Positions 53,482 through 64,000 of a stretch of DNA of 64,000 nt are shown here, in pieces (position 1 is the stretch's first letter; every line of letters begins with the position of its first letter). Origin of the DNA: Tolypocladium sp. Sup5 PDA-1. Taxonomy: Eukaryota > Ascomycota > Sordariomycetes > Hypocreales > Ophiocordycipitaceae. The DNA lies in the NCBI GenBank assembly GCA_000750105.3, contig JPHH03000070.1:62001-126000 (forward strand), in the 5' to 3' direction. The notes under the pieces were generated by a model. It saw nothing but the letters and a program-made list of their open reading frames with translations. It had not been told where the DNA came from and made no database searches. The position numbers and the translations under genes were made by a program.

Positions 53482-55062
53482 TTAGATTTGTGCATGCAGG
53501 CCAGGTGGCTTGCTGGTTCTCGTCATCGTGTCCATCCTACGCATCTCAATACTAGACAGCTCAAGCCGGCCCAGACCTATTATGTTGCTGCTGCTGCTCT
53601 GCCACTGTCCGTCCTCAGAGCGGGAAGCGTGCTGCATGGCGTTGGAGTCGAAAAAGCGCGGACACATGCGCACAAGGATGAGACGAACGGAGGGTAGGCA
53701 GGTGCATATGACGCCCACGTTGATTTCGATCGTGGACCATAGCGCGATTGGCCACTGATCCCATGTCGGGTTCTTGGAGTCGGCAAAGGAGACGATAGAT
53801 TGCAGTCGGAGGATTGAGACGATGGTGACACTTCCCAAGAGTCTGTTAGCTGAGACTACATTTTATGGGTGGTTCCGAGAAAAGGAAGGAGTACGGTGCT
53901 TACAGTGTTCCAGTCATAAACATAATGACAACCCCAACCTTCTTCTTCCAATGGAGTCCAAGCTTTCGAACCTGACTCAACGGAATCGCAAGCAACCAGA
54001 AGTCCGCAGCTACGTTCAGAGCAGCATGAGCCCACACAGAGGCGTTGATATCGATGCAGCGACCCTCGGGGGCATACTCGCTATATTTGGTCCAGTAGTA
54101 GCTGATGGGAGCGCATTGAAACACTGTCTTGATGACGAACGCGATGCCGAATGCAACGTGGAACACCACGGTGCCCCAGAGCAGGCGCCGGACTATCGGC
54201 CCGGAAAAGATGGTGAGGTAAAAGAGCGATAGGCTCAGCTTGATGAGTGACATTGAAGTAAAATAGAGTATTTCGACGAGGTAGAAGTACAGAGAAAAGC
54301 GAGAAACCTCGATGGGCTCTAGTGTCCAGGCATCTTTGCCGAGTCCATGAGCGGTCAGGCCGAATAGGTTGATCGCGATGCAGGGTATCCCGAAGATTAC
54401 TACCGCGACGATGGCCCAGTCATCTGGGCCAAGGCTCCGCGCGGTTGACAAGGTCTGCTTGTAAACGAGACGGGCACAGACGACGATGACGGTCGCAAAG
54501 CCGACTGTGAAGTTTGCAGCGTTGTAATTGGCGGAGCGGTCCCTTCTTGGGCTGTGACAAGCTGTCTCGGTGAGGTTCTGCGCAGCTATATCGAGAGTCG
54601 GAGTTAGCCTGTGGCGTTGTATGAGGTGTAATAGGGGAACTGAGAAACATAAGAGGGATGGAAAACATATGGGTAATGAGAAGCATAGAGTAAATAGGAA
54701 GCATACAGAGTGCTTCCGGAAGACTACAGGATGACAAAACGCAGGTGATGCTGTCTCGTTTTCTCTCGTCATCTGTGCATATGCACGTCATGTTCAACGC
54801 TAAGCATGCTGAAACGAAACAGTCCACCTAGGCGGATGTTGCTAGGTCAAACTTGGAAACTCAAAGGGGACAACACTGTCGGTATACGGGAGGGTTTAGA
54901 ACTTACGGCACATTGAGGCAGCGTTGTCACGTCTTCGCCCGCCGACGGTAACATTGTGGTTGACACATCTTCAGCATGCTGGCCGAAACATTGTGATAGC
55001 AGAATGGCCGTGAGAAGAATTTGGCGCAGCCCCAGCATCGGATATCGTGTACCGAAGAGCAT
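53482..55062 (-). CDS. CFEM-domain seven-transmembrane receptor (PTH11-like)
   Basis: Four exons on the minus strand: 55062-54907, 54827-54707, 54585-53904, 53830-53482; 435 aa. Introns are 79, 121 and 73 nt. A signal peptide (LRQILLTAILLSQCFG) is followed by an eight-cysteine CFEM domain (TLPQCAVDCFVSACLALNMT, CICTDDERKRDSITC, LSSCSLPEAL, ETACHSP) that spans introns 1 and 2. Then come seven helices of the fungal rhodopsin/SAT4 type, with LGPDDWAIVAVVIFGIP, IEVSRFSLYFYLVEILYF, GRCIDINASVWAHAALNV and, on exon 4, TIVSILRLQSIV and LWSTIEINVGVICTCLPSVR. Such CFEM receptors sense host surfaces or small molecules at the plasma membrane in pathogenic fungi. The start could instead be the ATG at 55038. 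Confidence 0.88.
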
Positions 55063-58000
55063 GCTATGGACGTTGTTGAGTGGAGGTGTATCCCAAACTT
55101 CCAACGCTCTTTAACAAGGTGTAAACTTGTATCTCGGACGAGCGGGTGCTGAGATTGGCTTTGGTTCATATCATAGGGAAACCAAACACCCATTTCTCAA
55201 TTGAAGCCCCGAAGGCCATGGAAGGTGAACTCGTGATGCGGACATATATGTGCAGAGTGCCGAGGCTGTCTGTCGAACGATACGGACAAGGCCACCCACC
55301 ACATCCGTGGCGGCCTATCGCTCATGTTGGCTCTTGTGGCCGGACCGCCATGACCGGTGCGACTCGTACCCTTTCCACTTGACAGCTGCGGCACGGGCCA
55401 TTTGACTCTCCTCTGCTGTCCGTGTAAGACACCGCGGCCCAAACGGTTGCAACCCAACCGCCGGCTGGACCCCACGTCGTGATCTGCAGCGGACTATCCC
55501 GCGTCTCATCGGGTCGACTACTCATTGGCCCAAGAGAGGCCTCTCTCGTCTCCTTGAAGTTGGCTCGTTGGTGGCTTTGTGCTCAGATGATTATCCGGAG
55601 TAAGTCGTGCAGGAGAGAGTTCTGATGGCGTGACTAGCACAGCGCGACTGTCAACCATTGCGATGCTGGGCTCAAGCATTACAGCCTGGCCGCTGGTACT
55701 GAATGCGTTACAATGCTTTGAGAATATAAACTTCACTTGAAAGGAATACTGGCAAGTCTTGTTTCGGACGCAGGAGGAAGTATTAACGGGGCCTTCAGAC
55801 ATGTAAGTAGCAGCGCGGTCGGTTGCACTTGCACCGACATGAGGCTCTCTGACAGTGCACAGTCGTGGTCCGTCCGTATATCAGACGAATCAGCTGTACC
55901 AAGGGCATCTTTCAGAACACTATACTCGGCTCGGACCGAATTGGCTGGCAATGTCGTAGGAATACGACCTTCCCGCATATGTTGGACGCTGACTCGGTGC
56001 CATACATGTAGCAGTTTGCTACGATTCGGGCCCAGCGTCAGCATGGATGCGACTCTGCACTTAAGCCTGTGCGACACAGCCAGAAAAGGTGCGAGGGCAT
56101 CTCCTTTCGTACATGGCCTGCCCAGCCGAGGTCAAGATCCTGACAAAAGATCACATGGGCAAGAGCTGAAGTCGTTCACTGGGGATCCGACATGGAACAG
56201 AAGAAGCAATTGAGCGTATCAACTTCCATAGAGGATATGTCTGCAAACGCTTCGCACATTGACGCGCCAAAGGTCTTTGTCGGTAGGATGATGTGAGTAT
56301 TTTGGCGTTTGTCAGTAAGTTGAGTATTTTGCCGTATAAATGCATACCGATGCCCGCAAGATCCTTTTCGGCAAGAAGAACCCCTGTCGGCATCGCTGAC
56401 CGAAACTCGCTGCGGCCTCGCTCGGTGAAGGGGGCTTGCATCTGTCTAGCAGTTGCTGCGACTCGGACCCAACGTCAGCCTGGATGCAACACTGCAGTTG
56501 AGCCTGTGTGGCGTGGCCAGAAAAGGCGCGAGAGTGTCTTCTTGTGTTACAGGGCCTGCCTGGCGGAGATGAAGGTGGTGATGACGGTGGAGCAACGTGG
56601 GGCAGAGTTGACCCAGGCCGCCAAAAGGGGTTCTCCGAATTGACTTCCCTAAAAATACCCAGCTGCTTGCTTGGATCTGCGGCCGCCAATCGGTCGTGCA
56701 GATGTTGGAGCTTCCCACAGTGACGCTTTGAGGTCTTTGCCAGTAGGACATGGATTTTACCCACACAAAGGCAGACCGACTCTCCCAAGATGTCGTATAT
56801 GAGACGAGTCTCTGTCGACGTCGTTGGCCGAAACCATCCGTGGCCGCGGAGAGGGGGCAAAGCTGCGGGCTTGCATCTGTCCATCAGTAGACTCTTCAAC
56901 AACTATGGCCGGGCGACGTTGCTTTTACGGCGGCGGGCCATCGAACGGGTCGCCGGCCGCTCATACATTGTCTGCACACCGCTGATTTCCCGCGGCGCGG
57001 CGGTCTTGTATCAAGGGAAAACTTGTGCCTTCGAAGCGTCCGTTTTCACAGAGGGGCCCGGCCGATGCGAAAACTTCGATTCGAGTTTTCGCACTGCAGT
57101 ATTTTCTTTTTTTGCCACCGGAGGCACCGAGCAACAACGCCGTGACTTGACTTGGCAGTTCTTTCCGCCGGCAGAGCTTTTTGACAGTTGCCACGAAGGA
57201 CGAATAAGGACGGCGGATGCATGTCTTGGATGAGCACGCCACAAGATTCCGTGGTGGAGATGGAAGCGGCCGTGTCGGCGGGCGAGCTTGATCTCAGCCC
57301 TCAGGGAGCGAGCGGGAGACGTGGCCGCAATTGGAATGCCTGCAGCACAGCAGATTGAATCCATATCCATTCGAGTTCCTTTGAACAAGCGCCGCCAACT
57401 GTAATGGCAGTCATGGATGGGCCGCGCGAGCAGTGTCATGACTCCAGTCCCTTGAAAAGGGTCCCATCATCCTATTATATATGATGGGATTCCTGGAATC
57501 CTGACTGCGGGAGCACTGGCCCACTTCTCAATCACCTCTGGATGTTCCAGTATGGGTTTCTTGGCGGTGCAGGCCTTCAGACCCTCCCGCCTTGGGAGGC
57601 GACCTGTCAATTTATCAACGACGGAATATGACAAGTGACTTGATGGCTGCGATGCATGTTTCTTATTACTGGAATAGGTACTTCGTACTGAGTCCGCGGC
57701 TCAACACCTGCCAGCGGCAACTGTTTCTGTACGACAGACGAAGAGACAACATCTGTCTTCGCCCGCATACTTTATTGTTAGATCGGAAGACAGGGTATGT
57801 CTCGCGATGTGCCAAGGCCCAGCCACGTGTCGTTCATTCTCAGGGTGCAATGTCTCAGTTGTCAGGGTGCTTTGATGGCGGAGACCCTGAATCATTATTG
57901 GCGAAGGCGGCTCAGTCGCGGCCGGAAGCCGTTGGAGCCGTTGGCACTAGTAGCTGGCATGTCGCTGAATTTCGCGGGTCACACTCGGAACTTCCGTCCA

Positions 58001-59576
58001 AGACACGATCCTGCACGGGACGGCAGAGTGCTCACTGAGACGAAGTTTGACAGGTGGTATGCACGAAGGACCAAGTGCTCGCCCCCAACTGGCTGCACAT
58101 GTTCCACAATCTTTGCAGGAGGCTGCATCAATTTACCGCTCGGGCACCAAACTTGCTCATTTCGAACAACGCGCAGCATTTGAGGCTGGTAGGACGGCTT
58201 GATATGGAGACTGCTGGGTGCGGCCGACATTGGCATGCCCACGAGGGGCGTTATCCAGACTCGTCAACGCGGAGTATTTCTTTTGACAAATTAGTTTGCC
58301 GTTGTTGATATTGACCGAAACACGAGATGGCACCGTGTCGCTAAAGTAAACCTGGAGACGGGTATTTGAGCTTCGTGACGTTCAAGGGATGTCTTACACA
58401 GGCTACTGCACATGTAAGACAGACTTGGATCATCTGATTAGCCTGCTATGTTGCCGCATCTCGGTCCGGTGGAGTCGGACCCGCAACAGGCCGTTAGATG
58501 GCGCCACGGGGTTATAAACTGATGCCTGCTGCAGTGCAGAAACCTCCGAGCAACATTACTATTTCTACGTACGGCCGCAGCAATTACCCCACAGGGCTAA
58601 TCTGATCACCCTTTCGCCATTGACAATCACATCCTATCCTGGTGGTGCATAGCAAGTTGAGGGCCAGTGCGCGTCTGGCGAACGCCACATTGGCTGCAAG
58701 GCGGACCGAGCAGCACCCGTTTTATCCCATCTAGCCGCCAGCTTCTGCAGCAGATCTCGATTACGCGTCGTCTATCTCGCATGGACATGCTTTTTGACTC
58801 TGCCCCCCCCCCCCGAGGTCCAAATGTCACGGTCTTCGGGAGGAGGCGGCCACACTTCCCAATGCCAACCCACATTGACACGACTGTCCTTTGATGCTAG
58901 TGGAATACAGACTCTTAAATAAAACTGCAAGGGGGCTTTGGCTGCCAGTGTCTCATATGTAGGGGGTGAGATGTGCCAAGGTTGGTCTCGGCGACCAACT
59001 GAGTCCGGAGGGCGTATGTTGGAACTTGGAAGTCCCCTATTTTTGCTACCTCTCAGGCTCTCGGTCGGCATGTTGGCACGCGACTCCAGCACGGGCTGCT
59101 GCCACACCACTGGCATGGATATGACTCTGGTATAGGGCGAATCAACAGTACCCCATGCTGAAACCGACGCTGCCGGGTCTCGGGAGCAAATTTTGTGGCT
59201 TTAAGTCATCTGTCACAGATGATGGGATGTATTAGGGACTTGCATTTGGTAGTCGCTCCGCAGGCCTTGCTGTTGCGAACTAACAAAGAGTAACAGTGCT
59301 CGTTACGTAGGCCTAGACACGGCCGTGGTCGCAGTTACCCACACCTGCTCAAGTAGTGTTGTCATCCCGATCTATTGTCTCTCGATCCATTGTGAGTACA
59401 TGCACTATCATTGTTTCCTCGTCTTGAACTCTGACACGCGACCGCCCTCTCGACTGAAAGGCCCTGATCAATGAACATAAATGGCCTGTTAGTCTCGCTA
59501 GCCAAGCCTCTTTGTTGAATCCAGTAGCGCCAGAGCTATCCCAAACCGCATCGCTGAGCACAAAGGTGCGAGTCAC
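55063..59576. other. Gene-poor region, 4.5 kb
   Basis: No intact gene recognised on either strand. A degenerate tandem repeat occupies 56009-56890. Homopolymer runs (ten C near 58804) and short open frames without motifs make up the rest. It may be old, mutated repeat DNA. Confidence 0.5.
56009..56890. repeat. Degenerate tandem repeat, about 440-bp period
   Basis: Three landmark segments recur in order. Segment A: 56009-56100 and 56447-56535 (share GTCAGC.TGGATGC and CCAGAAAAGG). Segment B: 56241-56293 and 56701-56755 (share GGTCTTTG.C.GTAGGA). Segment C: 56384-56446 and 56808-56888 (share GGGCTTGCATCTGTC and TGACCGAAA-like text). Spacing is 430-460 bp. Most differences are C/T or G/A changes. 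The unit encodes nothing recognised. Confidence 0.6.
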
Positions 59577-62114
59577 ATGGACGACGTGTCGGGTCCTGAA
59601 CGCCCGGCTAAGCGGCCTAGATTCCCAAAGCTCTTGGCAGCTCCCGAAGCCGGCAACAACCCGACTATGGCCGCAGTCTGCGACTATCGCGCGATTTGGC
59701 CGTCATCCTCACCGCCCCTCAAGGCCTCTATTATAAAAGACGTCTTTCCAGACACAGCCGCGCTAGGCCGGACATCATCTTTCCTTGGTGAGTAAAGTTC
59801 TTTTTCGTCTCGTATGAAGACATGCATCTCTCGAAACGAGCACCTCTATGTTTGATGCTCGCGGCTGCCACATCACACATGACCTGTCGTCCGAGCTCTC
59901 CCACAGCTGCACAAGCACGAGACGCCAAGCCCTTCTTGCTCCACTCGGAAGTACTTCTTTCGAGGCAAACCCGTCACATCCTTTATTTCTGGAGGAGATA
60001 TCCCTTGTTTGTTGTCCTTTGCTATTTTCTAATCTGAACTGTATCATCGTTATAGGTCTCGACGGTTCGATTGCATCTCTAGCCGCTGGTCCGAGGACGT
60101 CTTCTAATCGTAAACAAGTCATCCTCTCCTCCCAGTCATCCACAAGCCACAGCTACCAAAATGGATTCACCGCGGAGAGTCCTTTCACTGACTGTCGGGA
60201 CACATTCGGCGAGTCCCTGATACCTCGATATATCCCGCCACCGTCCGAGGTGAACAGCTTCGTCAAGTTCCGTTGGTCCCGTCGCAACACCAAAGAAGCA
60301 CCGCCGCAGCTTTCGCCGCTGATGACGATATCGACGGGTAGCTGTTCGCCTTCCCCCCAGGCTCTGAACTTGACAGGCAGCGGCCTGACATCCCCGACAA
60401 CACCAACTGCGGAGGCCGTCATCGCGATTCCGCCGGCTCATTCTTCCAACACCAGTCCCCAAGCGCCGCTGCGATCGCCCGTCTCTATTCCAGCAAGCAA
60501 ACCTCAATGGCTGCCTTCTCAATTTGGGTTGATGGTTAAAATGGACTCCATAGACTTGCAACTGTGGAAATTCTGTAAGTCGCGGCCGCGGCCCCAGCCC
60601 CCTTTATTCTTTCCATCCCCCACTGCGCCAACAGGAGCCAGCGACTACCCATTGACACCCCTTTCAACCAGACGTTTATAACTGGTGCCCCGGGAGAAGT
60701 ATCCTGCCCGAAACGAACTTTTGGCTAAACGACTTGGCAAGGATGCTGTCAAACGACGGCATCCGGGCTGCGCTTCTTAGCCTTTCAGGCGTGTACATCT
60801 ACGACTACCTACCAACGCTGCAAATTGGCAATCGTGTCAATGTGCGATTCTCCGATGCCGACATCCGCTTAGTTGCTCTGCTCAACGACTGGCCTGGCCT
60901 GGACTCTGACCAGATTGACGAACTCGTCAATATTTCCATCATCTTGTCGATGCGGGATGTGAGTTATTCTTCTGCTCAGTGTCGGGTCTCGCGTGGCTCT
61001 TGCCTTCTCAGTCTGACTCGCCTTAGATCGTATTTACCGAAAGGCGTCTAAAGACGCCGCATGATCCGCGCTGGCTGAGAGGCTTTACGCTGGCCGAGCA
61101 GTTCCTTGGAATGACCGACGCTGGTTCCCGATTTTGGCGATATCCAAACGAGCTAGTCAGCCCACTTCGCATCTCGCAATCAGCCATGGTTGGAAATGCG
61201 GTCATCTTGGCTCAGTGCATGATGGAACTCCCGGTCCTAGGCGCGACCGGCCCCGACGGAGACGTTGCACGGTTTGGCTGGCTACTAAGCGGCACTCGAC
61301 GGGACATATACGAGATCCATGGCACTTGTGGGTTTTCAAGAAAGCTTCTACATATGATCAGCCAGATCACGTACTGCGCAGCGCGTCTGCAACAAGATGG
61401 CAATAGTCCTGTCATCCCAATCACAGCACAATATTTGCTCCGTGAATTGGTCGAGATGAGACAATGGAGCAGGGAGAGCAAGGGCTGGGACACTGTTAAG
61501 TCTGAACCAGCTGTCATCGAAAGTGTCCGGGGTTTGCCGCAGGGCTACCTCATTGACTCGCACGAGGACATGGTGGCCGTTACGGCTGAAACATGGCGAA
61601 TTGCCAGTATTGTCTATCTCCAGTGCCGCGTTTTGAGGCAAGTAGCCTACAGCAGCGCAGGCATTAACGACTACTGACAGAATGTTATAGACTACCTCGC
61701 AACAGCCCCGAGGTAATAGCCAACGTCACCGACCTGGCAATGTGCGTCCGCATCTTGCCAACCTCGGGCACCATTTTCACGGCCCAAGCTCCGTTGCTTC
61801 CAGTCTTCGTACTCGGTATGTTGGCGACGGCTCAAGAGCAAAAAGAAGTGTCAATGAGCTGGTTTCAAGAGGTGCTGCAATCGCCAGTACGGAGTGTAAG
61901 TCGGGTCTTCCGACAGGACCTTGCAGAGGACTGACTATGAGAGCAGAGCATCCCTCCCCTGTACGATGCGCTGATTCGAGCCTCGGCATGGATTGATGCG
62001 GAGATGGACCTCGAAGAGGCGTTGGACCCGCGTATTGGTAGGAGGCGTCCATGGTGGGAGCATTTAGTCTCACGATTACACGACACAGAGGAGGAAGCTC
62101 TATGCTTCACGTAG
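59577..62114 (+). CDS. Fungal-specific transcription factor (PF11951 domain), no zinc cluster seen
   Basis: Six exons proposed: 59577-59787, 60056-60574, 60672-60958, 61027-61637, 61691-61895, 61947-62114; 666 aa. The regulatory domain is clear: DLQLWKFYVYNWCPGRSILP (across intron 2), ALLSLSGVYIYDYLP, SMRDIVFTERRLKTPHDPRW (across intron 3), GSRFWRYPNELVSPLRISQS, GWLLSGTRRDIYEIHGTCGF and ISQITYCAARLQQD. Intron 4 is GC..AG (GCAAGT donor, 61638-61690). Upstream is a Ser/Pro/Thr-rich linker. The N-terminus is uncertain: exon 1 (MDDVSGPERPAKRPRFPK) joins in phase, but a TATAAAA motif lies inside it (59732), and no Zn2Cys6 motif was found nearby. Family members regulate nuclear transcription of metabolic gene sets. 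Confidence 0.8.
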
Positions 62115-62260
62115 GCAGCTCAGAATCCGCCTGGTTGGTGCCTGGGAGAAGATATACGACCTCTCTCGGGCCTAGTTGAGTATCTCTTTAGGCCCCGACT
62201 TCAATAAATTGACACGGGGATATGACACTGCTTCAGCCGGCGCCCATTCTGACAGCGTGC

Positions 62261-62655
62261 TCAAGAGCGAGTATAACTGCATGTCAGTGCCTGGTCGTTG
62301 TTAATCTGGCACTGAGTGGTCACCTGGTCACCTATGGTCAAATTCGCGAGGTCCGCACCAGTCAGTCCAACCCACTGCCCGTTCTGGTACGCCCAAGAGT
62401 TTTCAAAGGTGACGACGGTCCCAATATTGGCGTATGGCACGGGTTGAATTTGGTTGTTGACGAGCCGGCCGAAGCGCTCGACGATCCACTCGACGTCGGA
62501 CTCGCACAGCGTGGTGTTCTCTAGGTTGAAGGTATGGGACACCTACAGGCTGGTGGTGAGGTTCTCGATCAAGGCCCAGCCGGCGGTTGCGCTGGTTCCA
62601 TCGACGGTCATGCGGACATATCGCCAGCGTGGATATCAATGTTGAAGATAAACTC
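62261..62655 (-). pseudogene. G1 (eqolisin) glutamic peptidase fragment
   Basis: The minus strand reads FNIDIHAGD, then in a shifted frame YVRMTVDGTSATAGWALIEN and LTTSL, TAG (62543-62545), VSHTFNLENTTLCESDVEWI, VERFG and VPYANIGTVVTFENSW, ending at TGA 62261-62263. This is the C-terminal half of eqolisins, where the corresponding text is (MTV.ATS.T.G.A.IENLT.G..VSHTF, then C...AEWIVEDF and VPFA.FGTV.F). The catalytic Glu region is kept; the N-terminal half with the catalytic Gln is not recognisable upstream. The TAG fits a former Gln (CAG) and the frameshift lies near 62617. Intact enzymes are secreted acid endopeptidases. Confidence 0.7.
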
Positions 62656-64000
62656 CCCTGTGGTGGAGCGGGTCAGTTTCCAGGAGCAGCGTCATGCCGA
62701 CCCCAGACTCTCAAACTCGTCTACAGTATATATGGCTATCTAGTGTAGGTTCAGGTCAGGAAGGCCAGCCTGCGGCCTGAAAATGTTTGTCCTCAGCCTG
62801 ACGGGGAGGCTAGCGGGCGGGATGCGCCATGGTCGGGACCCATCTACGTATCTCGCCCATCGGTAGGGGGATGTTGACAACGGGCCCAAGCACAGAAGAA
62901 AGGCAGGGAAGAGGGAGCAATGTGAGCTTGATTCTGACGGCCGTCAGGTGGCAAACTTCGCCATAGAGACCAAGGGGGCAGTGAAGTGAACGGAGGACCT
63001 CGATGGCCAAGCCGGCATGTGTCATCGTTGCAAGTGCCAGGCACCAAAGCGGCCGAGTGCCTCCTGAAGAAACAAGAAGGTGCTTGTACGGGGAGACTTA
63101 ACTTTTGAAAAAGAGGCGCGAGCCTCGGCTCAGTTCCGAGGGTTGGGGCTTTCAAGGTCCTTCCTTGGCCCAGCTTCCTTGGCCCACGTCGCCTGGACTC
63201 CCTGGAGTCTGAGTCCCCTAGCTAGTAACTGGCGGAGATGCGGGCGCCTACGCGGGCATTTAGTCCTGGCTCCGACCCTGAGAGATCCGGTCCGATATTC
63301 TGGGTCGCTTATCTCGATAGTAATTATACAGCTCATTAATTCTTGCAGCATGCTGGTGATTAGTTTTTCAAAACCGATTATACTATTCCGTTCTAACTAT
63401 ATAATTCTTCGTCAAGTGCTCATAGCCGATGCCAGGCTCTTTTACGACCGAGGGACCCGACGCTTTTAAGACATTATATTAGATATGTATGTGGTACTCT
63501 ATAGCTACTCTGTCAACTCCAAGTTCTATCTTCGCGTTGCGCTGCTGAGCTGAATTCTGCCAAGAGGTGACTTGCTAAGAATGAAGTATATTGCTCTTCT
63601 TTGAAGTTGTTCCTTATCCATTCCCTTTCATGGCTGTGTTCATATACATGAGCCTGACACTATTGTCGCGAGTGCATGGAACCTCGAGGATGCTGTCACC
63701 GTTGCCTCAAGTTCTGGCTGAGCAGTAGCGGGACCGAAGTACGAGCGCCTCCGGCGATGCCTTGTTATCTCCAGAGACATTAGCTGCAGCCCCGCGCGAG
63801 GCGACAAGGAATCAAGGCGTGAGCTGCACTGAATGTCGAGTAACTCCGGTTAAGTCCGCAACCACTTCACTCAAACCGTCTTATACACCCGCATATATAT
63901 AGACTTGCACTGCCCTGACTTCTGCCCATCCGTTTGGCAAGAATTGTCTTTTTGAATCTATCAATTTGCCAAGCTCCTTCCAAGCCGTTCTCCAAACCGT
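62656..64000. other. Right-end region, no intact gene
   Basis: 62656-62760 may hold unrecognisable upstream remains of the eqolisin. 63280-63500 is clearly AT-rich compared with the rest of the window, as mutated repeats often are. No gene recognised. Confidence 0.45.
63894..63901 (+). promoter_or_regulatory. Possible TATA element of a gene beyond the right edge
   Basis: TATATATA is followed by about 100 bp of C/T-rich and CAA-rich sequence typical of a fungal leader, running off the window without an ATG. A plus-strand gene probably starts just outside. Confidence 0.35.

Overview
The window looks like nuclear DNA of a filamentous ascomycete, most likely class Sordariomycetes and probably order Hypocreales. 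Genes carry short introns (about 45-120 nt, a few longer) with GT..AG ends and CTAAC-like branch points. Coding DNA is GC-rich. The gene set is typical of such fungi: fungal-type PGK, SEM1, CWF19, TRK, IML2, a CFEM-7TM receptor and a fungal-specific transcription factor. The exact species cannot be read from the sequence; there is no rRNA, no convincing tRNA and no bacterial or viral block.

Layout. The left edge (1-503) is a broken 3-hydroxyacyl-CoA dehydrogenase. From 0.9 to 24 kb lies a run rich in enzymes, many secreted: an AlaX-type tRNA editing enzyme, a secreted phospholipase C-family phosphoesterase, a GPI-anchored cysteine-rich protein, a secreted phospholipase A2, an S10 serine carboxypeptidase, a DUF899 thioredoxin-fold protein, a carbon-nitrogen hydrolase, dipeptidyl peptidase IV and a secreted EEP-family phosphodiesterase with a duplicated N-terminal domain. 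From 26 to 31 kb come a methionine-type permease and the splicing factor CWF19. From 30.9 to 33.2 kb is a decayed WD40-containing gene of a fungal-only family. From 33 to 52 kb are mainly housekeeping genes: TRK potassium transporter, an alpha/beta hydrolase with a very long disordered N-terminus, a fatty-acid-hydroxylase-like membrane enzyme, IML2, SEM1, PGK, an Mpv17/PMP22 protein and a secreted GH3 enzyme. From 53 kb to the end the DNA is gene-poor: a CFEM-domain seven-helix receptor, a degenerate tandem repeat, a fungal-specific transcription factor and a broken G1 (eqolisin) peptidase.

How it fits together. Phospholipases, EEP phosphodiesterase, S10 peptidase, DPP IV and GH3 would together attack lipids, peptides and amino sugars outside the cell, and the methionine permease could take up a product. 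This suits a saprotroph or a parasite of animals or other fungi, but that is inference. Several genes have recognisable TATA elements 75-210 bp upstream of the ATG.

Decay. Four separate stretches (1-503, 6190-6345, 30935-33220, 62261-62655) read clearly as known protein families but carry stops or frameshifts. Most of the stops can be explained by C-to-T changes, several of them in the CpA context preferred by repeat-induced point mutation (RIP). Exon boundaries were placed by hand from splice signals and family knowledge.
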